Positions 17,875 through 25,734 of a stretch of 64,000 nt of DNA are shown here, one piece after another; within the stretch, counting starts at the first letter, position 1; each line of letters opens with the position of its first letter. The position numbers and the translations under genes were made by a program. Below the pieces are notes generated by a model that was not told the DNA's origin, searched no databases, and saw nothing but the letters and a program-made list of their open reading frames with translations. This DNA comes from Streptomyces daqingensis. Lineage in GTDB: Bacteria; Actinomycetota; Actinomycetes; Streptomycetales; Streptomycetaceae. Where the stretch lies: the NCBI RefSeq assembly GCF_014645895.1, contig NZ_BMMP01000014.1, positions 62,001 to 126,000 on the forward strand, read 5' to 3'.

Positions 17875-17898
17875 CAAGGGCGGGCTGCTCCGCCCTTG
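17875..17898. repeat. Hairpin and palindrome in the recombinase-scar spacer
   Basis: CAAGGGCGG and CCGCCCTTG form a perfect 9-bp stem around GCTGCT. Just upstream, CTGGCATGCCAG (17862-17873) is a perfect 12-bp palindrome. The stretch 17671-18263 (593 bases) otherwise has no gene I can support. Confidence 0.5.
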
Positions 17899-18263
17899 AT
17901 GTCTCTCGTGCAGAGGCAGGACCGTATGCGGCTGGCGATGAGCGCGCATCTGTGCGGCGTGATCGCCTCAGCGAGGCCGACACCCAGCAGGTGCGCGAGC
18001 ACTTCGACAAGGTCTCCTTCGTGGAGGAGACCACCTCGGCCATCATCCAAGCGGTCGTCCACAACGCCGTGCCGGCCGTCATACAACCTTCCGACGGCGT
18101 CCTCAACGGGGCGATCCTCCTGGTTGCCGCAGCCCCCGGGCGGCCCGCGCGACTACGCTGCCGCCCGGCTGCCCCGGGTGACCCGACTCCCCGCCGGGAC
18201 GCGGCAGTTCGGCCGCGGAGCGGCCCGAGCGCCCATGGCAGGCGGGTGCGCGACACTGGTGGC

Positions 18264-18932
18264 ATGGACGGTGACCGCGAAGCTGACGCGAACAGGCTGG
18301 CCGCGGAATCGGCCGCCCGTAACGACCCCACGGGATGGTTCGAGAAGCTCTACGCCGAGGCCGCGGCGGGTGAGGCCGTCGTGCCGTGGAACCGGGACGC
18401 GCCCAACCCCCTCCTCGTCGGCTGGGCGGAGCAGTCCGGAGTCGCGGGCGCGGGCCGGCGGGCGCTCGTCGTCGGCTGCGGGCTGGGGCAGGACGCCGAA
18501 TACACCGCGAGGCTCGGATTCCGCACGACCGCGTTCGACATCTCGCCCACAGCGGTGCGCCGCGCACGGGAGAGCTTCCCCGGCTCGACCGTCGACTACG
18601 TCGTGGCCGACCTCCTCGACCCGCCCGGTGAGTGGGCGGGCGCCTTCGACCTCGTCGTCGAGTCCGTCACGGTGCAGTCCTTGCCGCTGTCGGTACGGGC
18701 GCGGGCCATCGGCAACGTGGCCGGCATGGTGGCCGAAGGCGGAGAGCTCCTGGTGATCGCCGACGTCCGCGAGGAGGGCGAGCAGGTGGACGGCCCGCCG
18801 TGGCCGCTCACCCGCACGGAGGTGGACTCCTTCGCCGTCCGCGGGCTCCATGCCGCCCAGGTCGAGAGGGTGGCCCACCCGGACGCCTTCGAGCAGCGTC
18901 ACTGGCGCGCGCGGTTCCTGCGCGCCACCTGA
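18264..18932 (+). CDS. Class I SAM-dependent methyltransferase (thiopurine/TPMT-like fold)
   Basis: 222 residues from ATG 18264; a longer in-frame extension upstream runs into the scar region and lacks typical codon use. Motif I is ALVVGCGLGQDAEYTARLG and motif II TTAFDISPTAVRRAR. The N-terminus (DPTGWFEKLYAEAAAGEAVVPWNRDAPNP) is typical of the Methyltransf_23/TPMT-like group, with the PWN motif near the substrate pocket. Probably detoxifies or modifies a small thiol or halide-type acceptor; this is inference. Confidence 0.85.
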   Translation: MDGDREADANRLAAESAARNDPTGWFEKLYAEAAAGEAVVPWNRDAPNPLLVGWAEQSGVAGAGRRALVVGCGLGQDAEYTARLGFRTTAFDISPTAVRRARESFPGSTVDYVVADLLDPPGEWAGAFDLVVESVTVQSLPLSVRARAIGNVAGMVAEGGELLVIADVREEGEQVDGPPWPLTRTEVDSFAVRGLHAAQVERVAHPDAFEQRHWRARFLRAT

Positions 18933-18985
18933 CCCGGCGACGTCCCGGCGACGCGGGCGAACCTACGCCGGACGCGCCCGGCAGT

Positions 18986-19192
18986 TCACTGCGGGTGCGG
19001 CCGCAGCGCGTGGTCGGCGGTGCAGCGCGGCGGCTCCAGCCGGTCGGCCAGACGCCGCAACGCGCGGGCGAGAGTGTGCCGGGACCGCCCGGGCGGGCGC
19101 GGCTCCTCCGGGACCTGCGGCGCGTCCGGCAGCGCTGACCCGGCGTGCCTCTTGGTGACCTCCACGATCATGGGACCTGCGACGGGGAACAT
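18986..19192 (-). CDS. Small hypothetical protein
   Basis: 68 residues with a strong GGAGGAG ribosome site seven bases before ATG 19192. The middle is proline-rich and the segment SRHTLARALRRLADRLEP is a basic amphipathic helix. No domain recognised. It lies downstream of the LacI gene at 19311 on the same strand, with a 17-bp direct repeat in between. Confidence 0.55.
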   Translation of the reverse strand: MFPVAGPMIVEVTKRHAGSALPDAPQVPEEPRPPGRSRHTLARALRRLADRLEPPRCTADHALRPHPQ

Positions 19193-19261
19193 GATTTCTC
19201 CTCCGGTTCGTCGGTTCGGGTGCGTGCGGATGCGTTCGGTGCGGATGCCGCCGTACTGGCG

Positions 19262-19314
19262 GGCCGTCCGGTGTTCAGGGCAGCTGTCCGGGGCAGCGGC
19301 CGTCCGGTGTTCAG
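19262..19314. repeat. 17-bp direct repeat near the LacI stop
   Basis: GGCCGTCCGGTGTTCAG occurs at 19262-19278 and again at 19298-19314, the second copy covering the LacI stop codon. The spacing is 36 bases start to start. Confidence 0.8.
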
Positions 19315-20384
19315 CGGGGTACGGGACCGGTCGTGGCCCGGACGACCAGTTCGGTGGGCAGCTGGACGCGCGGAACGGCCTCGCCCGGATCCCGCGGGTC
19401 GAGAAGGAGCCGTGCGGCGCGGCGCCCCTTCTCCCCCATCGGCTGGCGCACCGTCGTCAGGCGGGCACGGGCCGCTTCGGGCACGTCGTCGAAGCCCGCG
19501 ACCGAGATGTCCCTGCCGGGGACGAGACCCCGCTGCTCGCAGGCGTCGAGCACGCCCAGCGCGAGCACATCACCGGTCGCCAGTACGGCTGTCGGCCTGT
19601 CGGCGACGTCGAGGAGGTGCGCGGCCGCGGCGGCAGCGGCGGGGCGTGAGTTGCGGCCCGCCGCCACGACGGGCACGTTCGCCCAGTCGACGCCCGCCTC
19701 CTCCAGCACCTCGCGGTATCCGCCCAGCCGGCCGTGGAGGACGGCGCACTCGGAGTCACGCTGCTCCTCGACGGTGGCGCGCCCGGCGCGGCCCGGTTCG
19801 ACGACGTGGTCGACCATCACGGCGACGCGCCGGTGCCCCAGCCTGGTGAGATGCTCGGCCGCCAGCCGCGCCGAGGCGCGCTCGTCGATGCCCACATGCG
19901 GTATCGACGGGTCGTCGTTCTCGTCTGTGGTGACCACGGGGAGGCCGCGCGCCTGGATCACCTTCTTCGCCGGGTGCCGAACCGGCATGCAGTACAGGCA
20001 GAAGCCGTCCACCACGGCGTCGCGCATCGCCGTCTCCGCCTCGTCGGTCCCCGGCGGCATCGGGATCAGCAGCAGGCCGGTGCCGGACGACTCGGCGACC
20101 TCGGCCACTCCCCGGAGGAAGCCGACCGAGTACGGGTCCGCGAACGCGTAGGAGAGGGTCTCGGTGAAGACCAGGCCGATCGCCCCCGCCCTGCCCCGCC
20201 GCAGCGAGCGGGCCGCCGCGTCAGGACCGGGGTAGCCGAGCCGGCGGGCGGCCTCGAGGATCCGCTCGCGCAGCGCGCTGTTGAGCTGGTCGGGACGGCT
20301 GTAGGCGTTGGAGACGGTCGTACGTGAGACGCCCACCTCGTCCGCCACCGTCTGCAGCGTCGCTCGCGTGGTCCGGGGCTCCAT
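19311..20384 (-). CDS. LacI-family transcriptional regulator, apparently orphan
   Basis: 357 residues with HTH TLQTVADEVGVSRTTVSNAYSRPDQLN at about 9-35, then the effector domain (GAIGLVFTETLSYAFADPYSV, HVGIDERASARLAAEHL, ISVAGFDDVPEAARARLTTVRQP). An insertion of about 15 residues (EPGRAGRATVEEQRDSECA) lies in the effector domain. The promoter has a perfect TGTATCGATACA and a partial second copy, so it is autoregulated. No transport or sugar gene adjoins it; its other targets must be elsewhere. Confidence 0.92.
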   Translation of the reverse strand: MEPRTTRATLQTVADEVGVSRTTVSNAYSRPDQLNSALRERILEAARRLGYPGPDAAARSLRRGRAGAIGLVFTETLSYAFADPYSVGFLRGVAEVAESSGTGLLLIPMPPGTDEAETAMRDAVVDGFCLYCMPVRHPAKKVIQARGLPVVTTDENDDPSIPHVGIDERASARLAAEHLTRLGHRRVAVMVDHVVEPGRAGRATVEEQRDSECAVLHGRLGGYREVLEEAGVDWANVPVVAAGRNSRPAAAAAAAHLLDVADRPTAVLATGDVLALGVLDACEQRGLVPGRDISVAGFDDVPEAARARLTTVRQPMGEKGRRAARLLLDPRDPGEAVPRVQLPTELVVRATTGPVPR

Positions 20385-20403
20385 GGCTTGCTTGCCTGCC
20401 TTC

Positions 20404-20430
20404 TGTATCGATCAAGTCTGTATCGATACA
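20404..20430. promoter_or_regulatory. LacI autoregulatory operator pair
   Basis: TGTATCGATACA (20419-20430) is a perfect 12-bp palindrome with the central CG typical of LacI sites. TGTATCGATCA (20404-20414) is a partial second copy 15 bases away. Both are 20-46 bases before the LacI start at 20384. Confidence 0.75.
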
Positions 20431-20517
20431 GTAGAAAGCGCGGCCTGCGCCTGTCCACTCCTTTTCAGCCGCTCCTCAGCGGTCACGCCCGCAGCGGGCC
20501 GGCGCACCGGCCCGCGA

Positions 20518-21096
20518 TCAGGGCTGCCTGCGCGCCTGCTCGTTGGCCCGCGAGGCGGCCTCCCGCTCGGAGCTCGCGCTGCTGGTGCTCAGCGCACCGC
20601 CCGCGCTCTCCAGGTGGGCGCGCACGAACCACTGGTAGAGCTCCAGGCCCCGGAGCTGCTCGATGAGCATGTCCTGGGTGACCGGGTCGCTCTCGTCGGT
20701 GGCCCTGGCGGCCGCGCGGTGGTCCTCGATGACCCCCGTGTAGACGAGGTCCAGAGCGCCGAGATGCTCGATGGCCTCGGCCCTGCCGATCGTGTAGTCC
20801 TCCCAGTGCCTGCCCTCCACGATCGCCCCGGGGGTGCCGTGCGGCGAGCCGCCGAGCGTCGAGATGCGCTCGGCGGTGGTGTCGGTCATGTCGCGCACCG
20901 AGTCGACCTGCGGGTCGAGCATCTTGTGCACCGCGATGAAGTGCGGGCCGACCACGTTCCAGTGGATGTGCTTCAGCGTCAGGGCGAGGTCGTTGAGGGC
21001 GTGCAGGCGCGTCGTGAGCAACTGGATGACGTCGCCGCCGTCCTGCTGGCTCATACCGGGGACGGTGTACTTCGGGTTGGGGGCGCTGCTGGACAC
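20518..21096 (-). CDS. dps: Dps-family DNA-binding ferritin-like protein
   Basis: 192 residues from GTG at 21096, chosen because GAGGGAG precedes it and the KYTVPG motif of streptomycete Dps then falls near the N-terminus. The ferritin four-helix bundle holds the inter-subunit ferroxidase residues in LTLKHIHWNVVGPHF (His) and MLDPQVDSVRDMTD (Asp/Glu). It forms a dodecamer that oxidises Fe(II) with peroxide and protects the nucleoid. The C-terminal tail (SSASSEREAASRANEQARRQP) is the kind of extension that varies among streptomycete Dps proteins. Confidence 0.92.
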   Translation of the reverse strand: MSSSAPNPKYTVPGMSQQDGGDVIQLLTTRLHALNDLALTLKHIHWNVVGPHFIAVHKMLDPQVDSVRDMTDTTAERISTLGGSPHGTPGAIVEGRHWEDYTIGRAEAIEHLGALDLVYTGVIEDHRAAARATDESDPVTQDMLIEQLRGLELYQWFVRAHLESAGGALSTSSASSEREAASRANEQARRQP

Positions 21097-21283
21097 GGCT
21101 GTCTCCCTCTCCACCTCGACTGTCCGCCCGCGCGGCGGGGGCCACCTCCATGCCACCACCGCGTGCCGCGCGCCGCCTGCCGGGGCGTCCGCCCCTACCC
21201 CATTCGGGACGCAGGCGGTCCGTGCGGCGCGCGACGCGGCGTCGTACGCCCCGGTACGTCCGGGCGGCGGCGAGGGTGTGGTC

Positions 21284-22057
21284 ATGACTGTGCTCCACGA
21301 CAGCGGCCTGACCCGCGCGTTCGACAGGGCCGCGGGGGCGTACGACCCCCTGACCGCGCTGAACCCCGGCTACCACCGCCACCTGCGGCGCGCGGCCGAG
21401 CGGATGCTGACCGGCGACCAGCGCGCCCGCGGCGGCGACGGCATGCGCGTCCTGGACCTGGGGTGCGGTACGGGTGCCTCCACGGCGGCGTTGCTCGGCG
21501 TGGCGCCGAAGGCCCGGATCGTGGCGGCCGACGCGTCGGCGGGGATGCTGGAGAGGGCCGCGGCCAAGGCGTGGCAGGGCGACGTCGCGTTCGTCCGGGC
21601 TCCGGCGGAGGGGCTGGAGGAGGCCGGGGTGTGCGGGCCGTTCGACGCGGTGTTCGCCGCCTACCTGGTCCGCAACCTGAGCGAACCGGACGTCGTACTC
21701 CGCGACCTGCGGCGGATGCTCAGTCCGGGCGGGCGGCTGGCCGTCCACGAGTACACCCTCAGCGGCGCCGCGGTGCACCGGGCGGTGTGGTCCGCGGTGT
21801 GCCGGGGCGTCATCGTGCCGCTCGGATCGCTCGGCCCGGGAGGAGGACGGCTCTACCGGCACCTGTGGCGCAGCGTCCTCGCCTTCGACACGGCCGGGGC
21901 CTTCGCACGCCGGCTCCGGTCGGCCGGATTCGAGTCGGTGCGCTGCGCCGCCGTTCGCGGCTGGCAGAGAGGCATCGTCCACACCTTCTACGCGACGGCG
22001 CCGGCCGCCTCCCGGGAGGACACCGCGCAGGAGGCGGGCAGCAGCGGACAGCCGTGA
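21284..22057 (+). CDS. Class I SAM-dependent methyltransferase, UbiE-like
   Basis: 257 residues from ATG at 21284, with GAGGG upstream. The N-terminus (GLTRAFDRAAGAYDPLTALNPGYHRHLRR) and motif I (VLDLGCGTGASTAALLG) place it in the Methyltransf_11/25 UbiE-like group; RRMLSPGGRLAVHEYTL is post-III. It converges tail-to-tail with a polyprenyl synthase gene only 4 bases away, which suggests a lipid, quinone or isoprenoid acceptor but does not prove it. Confidence 0.85.
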   Translation: MTVLHDSGLTRAFDRAAGAYDPLTALNPGYHRHLRRAAERMLTGDQRARGGDGMRVLDLGCGTGASTAALLGVAPKARIVAADASAGMLERAAAKAWQGDVAFVRAPAEGLEEAGVCGPFDAVFAAYLVRNLSEPDVVLRDLRRMLSPGGRLAVHEYTLSGAAVHRAVWSAVCRGVIVPLGSLGPGGGRLYRHLWRSVLAFDTAGAFARRLRSAGFESVRCAAVRGWQRGIVHTFYATAPAASREDTAQEAGSSGQP

Positions 22058-22061
22058 CCGG

Positions 22062-23216
22062 CTAGCCGGCGGGGCGCTTCTCCACGATGCGGCGCACGAG
22101 CGCGGGGAGCCGCTCGCGCGCCGGGGCCTGAAGTCCGGCCTGTTCGAGGACCGTCAGGGCGTCGGCGGTGAGCTGTTCGATACGGGTCTCGACGGCGTCG
22201 GCGGCACCGAGGCGGGTGAGGAGGTCGCGGACCCGCCGCAGGTCCTCGGGGGCCAGGTCCCTGTTCCCGATGGCGTCGCGCAGCTGGCGTTCGGCCTCGT
22301 GCCTGCTGTGGGCGCGGGCGCGCTGCAGGGCGATGGCCGTCAGATACGTCGAGGCGCCGTCCTTGATGTCGTCGCCCGACGGTTCACCGGAGCCGTCGCT
22401 GCCGAACACGCCGACGAGGTCGTTGCGCAGCTGGAAGGCGACGCCCGCGCTGCGTCCCGCCCTGCGCAGGGACGCGATGAGGTCGGGGCCGGCTCCCGCG
22501 ATGGCCGCGCCCAGATGGAGAGGGCGCTCGACGGTGTAGAGGCCGCTCTTGAGGTAGGCCACGCGCAGCGACTCCTCGGGCGAGTCCACGCCGGTGCTCT
22601 GCCCGTACAGGTCCAGGTACTGGCCGGCGATGATCTCGGTGCGCATGGCCTGCCAGGCCGGGGCCGCCGCCCTGCGGGCCTTGGCGTCCAGGCCGGCGCT
22701 CTCGAAGAGGTCGTGGGCCCACACCAGGGCGAGATCACCGGCAAGGACGGCGGCGTACGCCCCGAAGTCGTCGGGGTCGCCGCGCAGTCCGGCGGCGCGG
22801 TGCCGGTCGGCGAAGGCCACGTGGGCGGCGGGCGCGCCGCGCCGGGAGGGCGAGCCGTCCATCAGGTCGTCGTGGATCACGGCGCACGCCTGCAGCAGCT
22901 CCAGCGCGGTCGCCACCTTCAGCACGGCCTCGGCGTTCGTGCCGCGGGACTCCCCGCCGCAGCCTCGCCAGCCCCACCACAGGAACGCGGGCCGGGTGCG
23001 CTTGCCGCCGCGGAGTACGACGTCGATGAGCACGTCGATGACGTCCTGCGCGAACTGCTCGCTGCTGCGGGCGGCCTCTTCGCGCCGCTGGGCGAGGTAC
23101 CGCTCCAGGAGGGTGCCGATGACTGCGGCGGTGTCCTGGTCGGGATCGGCGCCCAGTGCGTGGGGAGGGGCGTCATGGCTCGCCTCGTGCACGTGTGCGC
23201 TCGGTCGGCGCTGCAC
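22062..23216 (-). CDS. Polyprenyl synthetase (trans-prenyltransferase)
   Basis: 384 residues from GTG at 23216 with AAGGAG five bases upstream. The first aspartate-rich motif is intact (AVIHDDLMDGS). The second, normally QLRDDLLGVFGD, reads QLRNDLVGVFGSD, so its first Asp is Asn. GGKRTRPAFLWWGW is the upstream signature. Chain elongation of FPP/GGPP from isoprenyl diphosphates needs Mg bound by both motifs, so activity may be altered. CrtE- or IdsA-like function (GGPP) is plausible; no other carotenoid gene lies nearby. Confidence 0.85.
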   Translation of the reverse strand: MQRRPSAHVHEASHDAPPHALGADPDQDTAAVIGTLLERYLAQRREEAARSSEQFAQDVIDVLIDVVLRGGKRTRPAFLWWGWRGCGGESRGTNAEAVLKVATALELLQACAVIHDDLMDGSPSRRGAPAAHVAFADRHRAAGLRGDPDDFGAYAAVLAGDLALVWAHDLFESAGLDAKARRAAAPAWQAMRTEIIAGQYLDLYGQSTGVDSPEESLRVAYLKSGLYTVERPLHLGAAIAGAGPDLIASLRRAGRSAGVAFQLRNDLVGVFGSDGSGEPSGDDIKDGASTYLTAIALQRARAHSRHEAERQLRDAIGNRDLAPEDLRRVRDLLTRLGAADAVETRIEQLTADALTVLEQAGLQAPARERLPALVRRIVEKRPAG

Positions 23217-23656
23217 GGCGACTCCTTCCTGAGAGGTCGGCCCGGCAGAGCACACCGAGTGCGGTCACGGACGGCGAAGAAGGGTCTCCGGAGAGTTTTT
23301 CAGCAGCTGCCGCGTCGTGCACCTCGGCCGCCACCGGCAGCGGGACGGCGCCGCAGGCATTCCCGAGGGAAAGGAGGGCACTCGGAGAACGAAATGCGCA
23401 AAGCGCCCGAAAGGCACATGTACATGTCGATGAGCAGGAAGATGGGCAGGGGTGGCCGGCGCTCCTGGAGGGTCCAGGGAAGCGTCGCTGTCGGGAGGGT
23501 CCGCCGCAAGATGGCGGAGAGCACCCGCGCGGTCAGCGGCCCCGGGGGCCCCACCACAGTCCGGCCGGGGCGGGGGGAGGCGCTCCGGACGCGGGGGACC
23601 GCCGGCAGCGCCGCCCACGACGCAGCGGACCTTCACGAGGGAGGTGGGCGCAGCTC
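23217..23656. other. Divergent promoter region with a perfect palindrome
   Basis: 440 bases between the divergent polyprenyl synthase and DUF3140-like genes. ACATGTACATGT at 23416-23427 is a perfect 12-bp palindrome and a likely operator. Open frames here lack ribosome sites and domains. Confidence 0.5.
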
Positions 23657-24016
23657 ATGAGCGAGACCGAACAGCGCACCCAGCGGGAACAGCTCTTCAC
23701 GGACTTCGAGAAGTACGTCAACATGCCGGCGGGACAGCTGGAGCGCTGGCTCGCCACCAACGAATCCCGCCACGTCGGACGGCACAAGGGGCAGAGCGAG
23801 AGTCACGGGCACGCCGCGGGGCGACGCATCGTCCGGCTGCTGCGCAGGCGCAGAGCGGACTTCACCGCTGACGATCTCGTGCACATGCGCAGAGCCGTCC
23901 GCCACATAGAGCGGCAGCTGCGGCACCGGCCGCGCGGCGACGTCAGCGAGACGGCCTGGCGCTTCTCGCTGATGAACTGGGGTCACGACCCGCAGCGCCA
24001 TGACCAGACGCGCTGA
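23657..24016 (+). CDS. DUF3140-like small protein
   Basis: 119 residues. The pattern FEKYVNMPAGQLERWL, GRRIVRLLRRRRADFTADDLVHMRRAVRHIERQL and WRFSLMNWGHDP matches the DUF3140 layout known to me in actinobacteria; function unknown. No membrane segment or signal peptide. GGAGG-like sequence precedes the ATG. It is followed after 59 bases by the ATP-dependent DNA ligase, in the same direction. Confidence 0.75.
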   Translation: MSETEQRTQREQLFTDFEKYVNMPAGQLERWLATNESRHVGRHKGQSESHGHAAGRRIVRLLRRRRADFTADDLVHMRRAVRHIERQLRHRPRGDVSETAWRFSLMNWGHDPQRHDQTR

Positions 24017-24075
24017 GCCGTTCTCCCTCCGGCGGGGCCGCCGCGCGCCGGGCGGAGTCGGGCGAGGATGGAACC

Positions 24076-25611
24076 ATGCTGCTGGCTGAGGTGGCCCGTA
24101 CGTCGCAGGAGATCACGACGGTCTCCTCCCGCAAGGAGAAGGTGGGGATCCTTGCACGGATGTTCCGCCGCGCCTCGCCCGACGAAGTGCCGCTGGTCGT
24201 CACGTACTTGGCAGGCAGGCTCCCGCAGCGCAGGACGGGTGTGGGCGTCAGTGCCCTCTCCGAGCGCCACCCGCCCGCTCCCGAGCCGCAGTTGGACGTC
24301 TCCGCGGTTGACGGGGCGCTGGAGCAGATCGCGACCGTACGGGGCAAGGGCGCCCAGACGGAACGCGCACGGCTTCTGGGCACGCTGATGTCGGCGGCCA
24401 CCGCAGAGGAGCAGGACTTCCTCTTCCGCCTGCTGACGGGCGAGTTGAGGCAGGGCGCGCTCGACGCGTTCGCCGTGGAGGGCCTCGCGGAGGCGGTGGG
24501 CGCTCCCCCGGACCGGGTGCGGCGCGCGGTGATGTTCGGCGGCTCCCTCGGCGCCGTCGCGCGGGCCCTGCTGGAGGAAGGGCCCTCCGCGCTGGGCCGG
24601 TTCGAGCTGCAGACGGGCCGCCCGGTGCTGCCGATGCTGGCGCAGAGCGCGAAGAACGTGCTTGAGGCTCTGACGAAGCTCGGCCCGTCCGTGGTGGAGG
24701 AGAAGCTGGACGGCATCCGGGTGCAGGTGCACAAGGACGGCGACAGCATCGCCGTCTACACCCGCACTCTCGACGACATCACGGGCCGGCTGCCCGAAGT
24801 CGTGGACGCCGCACAGGACTTGGCCGCGCGCCAGGCCGTACTCGACGGCGAGGTGATCGCCCTCGACGGCCGCGGGCGTCCTCGGCCGTTCCAGGAGACC
24901 TCGCAACGGGTCGGATCCCAGCTGGACGTGGCGACGGCCAGGACGGCGCTTCCGGTCACGCCGCGGTTCTTCGACGTGCTGTCGGTGGACGGCCGCGACG
25001 TGGTCGATCTGACGGTACGGGAGCGGCACGAGGCGCTGGCCCGGGTGGTGCCCGAGGAGCTGCGCGTGCGCCGTCTGGTCCTGGAGGATCCCGGGAGCGC
25101 CGAACAGCGCGCCGCGGCCGAGGAGTTCGCCCGGGAGGTGCTGGAGCAGGGCCAGGAGGGCGTCATGGTCAAGGGGCTGGACTCGTCCTACAGCGCGGGG
25201 CGGCGCGGCGCCGCGTGGCTGAAGGTGAAGCCGGTGCACACCCTCGACCTGGTGGTGCTCGCGGCGGAGTGGGGCCACGGGCGACGTACGGGCATGCTGT
25301 CGAACCTGCACCTGGGGGCCCGGCGCCCCGACGGAAGCTTCGCCATGCTCGGCAAGACGTTCAAAGGGCTCACCGACAAGCTGCTCGCCTGGCAGACGGA
25401 GCAGCTGCGCGCGATCGCCGTCGCCGAGCACCCGTGGGGGGTGGAGGTGCGGCCCGAACTCGTGGCGGAGATCGCCGTCGACGGGCTGCAGCGCTCCACC
25501 CGCTACCCGGCCGGTGTGACGCTCCGCTTCGCGCGGGTGCTGCGCTACCGCACCGACAAGACCGCCGCCGACGCCGACACCGTCGACGACGTCCTCGCGC
25601 TGCGCAGGTGA
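24076..25611 (+). CDS. ligB: ATP-dependent DNA ligase, LigB type
   Basis: 511 residues, collinear with mycobacterial LigB (507 residues). An N-terminal DNA-binding domain (1-200, with LTGELRQGALDAFAVEGLAEA) precedes the nucleotidyltransferase domain with motif I EEKLDGIRVQVH (AMP-accepting Lys), TRTLDDITGRLPE, motif IV GQEGVMVKG and motif V GAAWLKVKP. The OB-fold ends in RFARVLRYR. It seals nicks using ATP and supplements the NAD-dependent LigA. GAGGAT at 24064-24069 lies six bases before ATG with no clear ribosome site, so the mRNA may be leaderless. Confidence 0.93.
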   Translation: MLLAEVARTSQEITTVSSRKEKVGILARMFRRASPDEVPLVVTYLAGRLPQRRTGVGVSALSERHPPAPEPQLDVSAVDGALEQIATVRGKGAQTERARLLGTLMSAATAEEQDFLFRLLTGELRQGALDAFAVEGLAEAVGAPPDRVRRAVMFGGSLGAVARALLEEGPSALGRFELQTGRPVLPMLAQSAKNVLEALTKLGPSVVEEKLDGIRVQVHKDGDSIAVYTRTLDDITGRLPEVVDAAQDLAARQAVLDGEVIALDGRGRPRPFQETSQRVGSQLDVATARTALPVTPRFFDVLSVDGRDVVDLTVRERHEALARVVPEELRVRRLVLEDPGSAEQRAAAEEFAREVLEQGQEGVMVKGLDSSYSAGRRGAAWLKVKPVHTLDLVVLAAEWGHGRRTGMLSNLHLGARRPDGSFAMLGKTFKGLTDKLLAWQTEQLRAIAVAEHPWGVEVRPELVAEIAVDGLQRSTRYPAGVTLRFARVLRYRTDKTAADADTVDDVLALRR

Positions 25612-25616
25612 CCCGC

Positions 25617-25634
25617 CGCGCCGTGCACGGCGCG
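25617..25634. terminator. Palindromic hairpin between convergent ligB and PLC genes
   Basis: CGCGCCGTGCACGGCGCG, a perfect palindrome giving a 7-bp stem with a TGCA loop, 6 bases past the ligB stop. Confidence 0.6.
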
Positions 25635-25734
25635 ACGGAGCCGAGCGATGCGCCGGGACGGCGGGACGCGCGGATGCCCGGACGCGCGCAAGGACGGACG
25701 GGGATGGGTGAACGGGCCCCGGAGCGGGGCGTGT

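Noticed and set aside
17868..18263. N-terminal extension of the 18264 methyltransferase
   Set aside because: Composition changes abruptly and methyltransferase similarity begins at MDGDREADANR; the extension lies in a recombinase scar.
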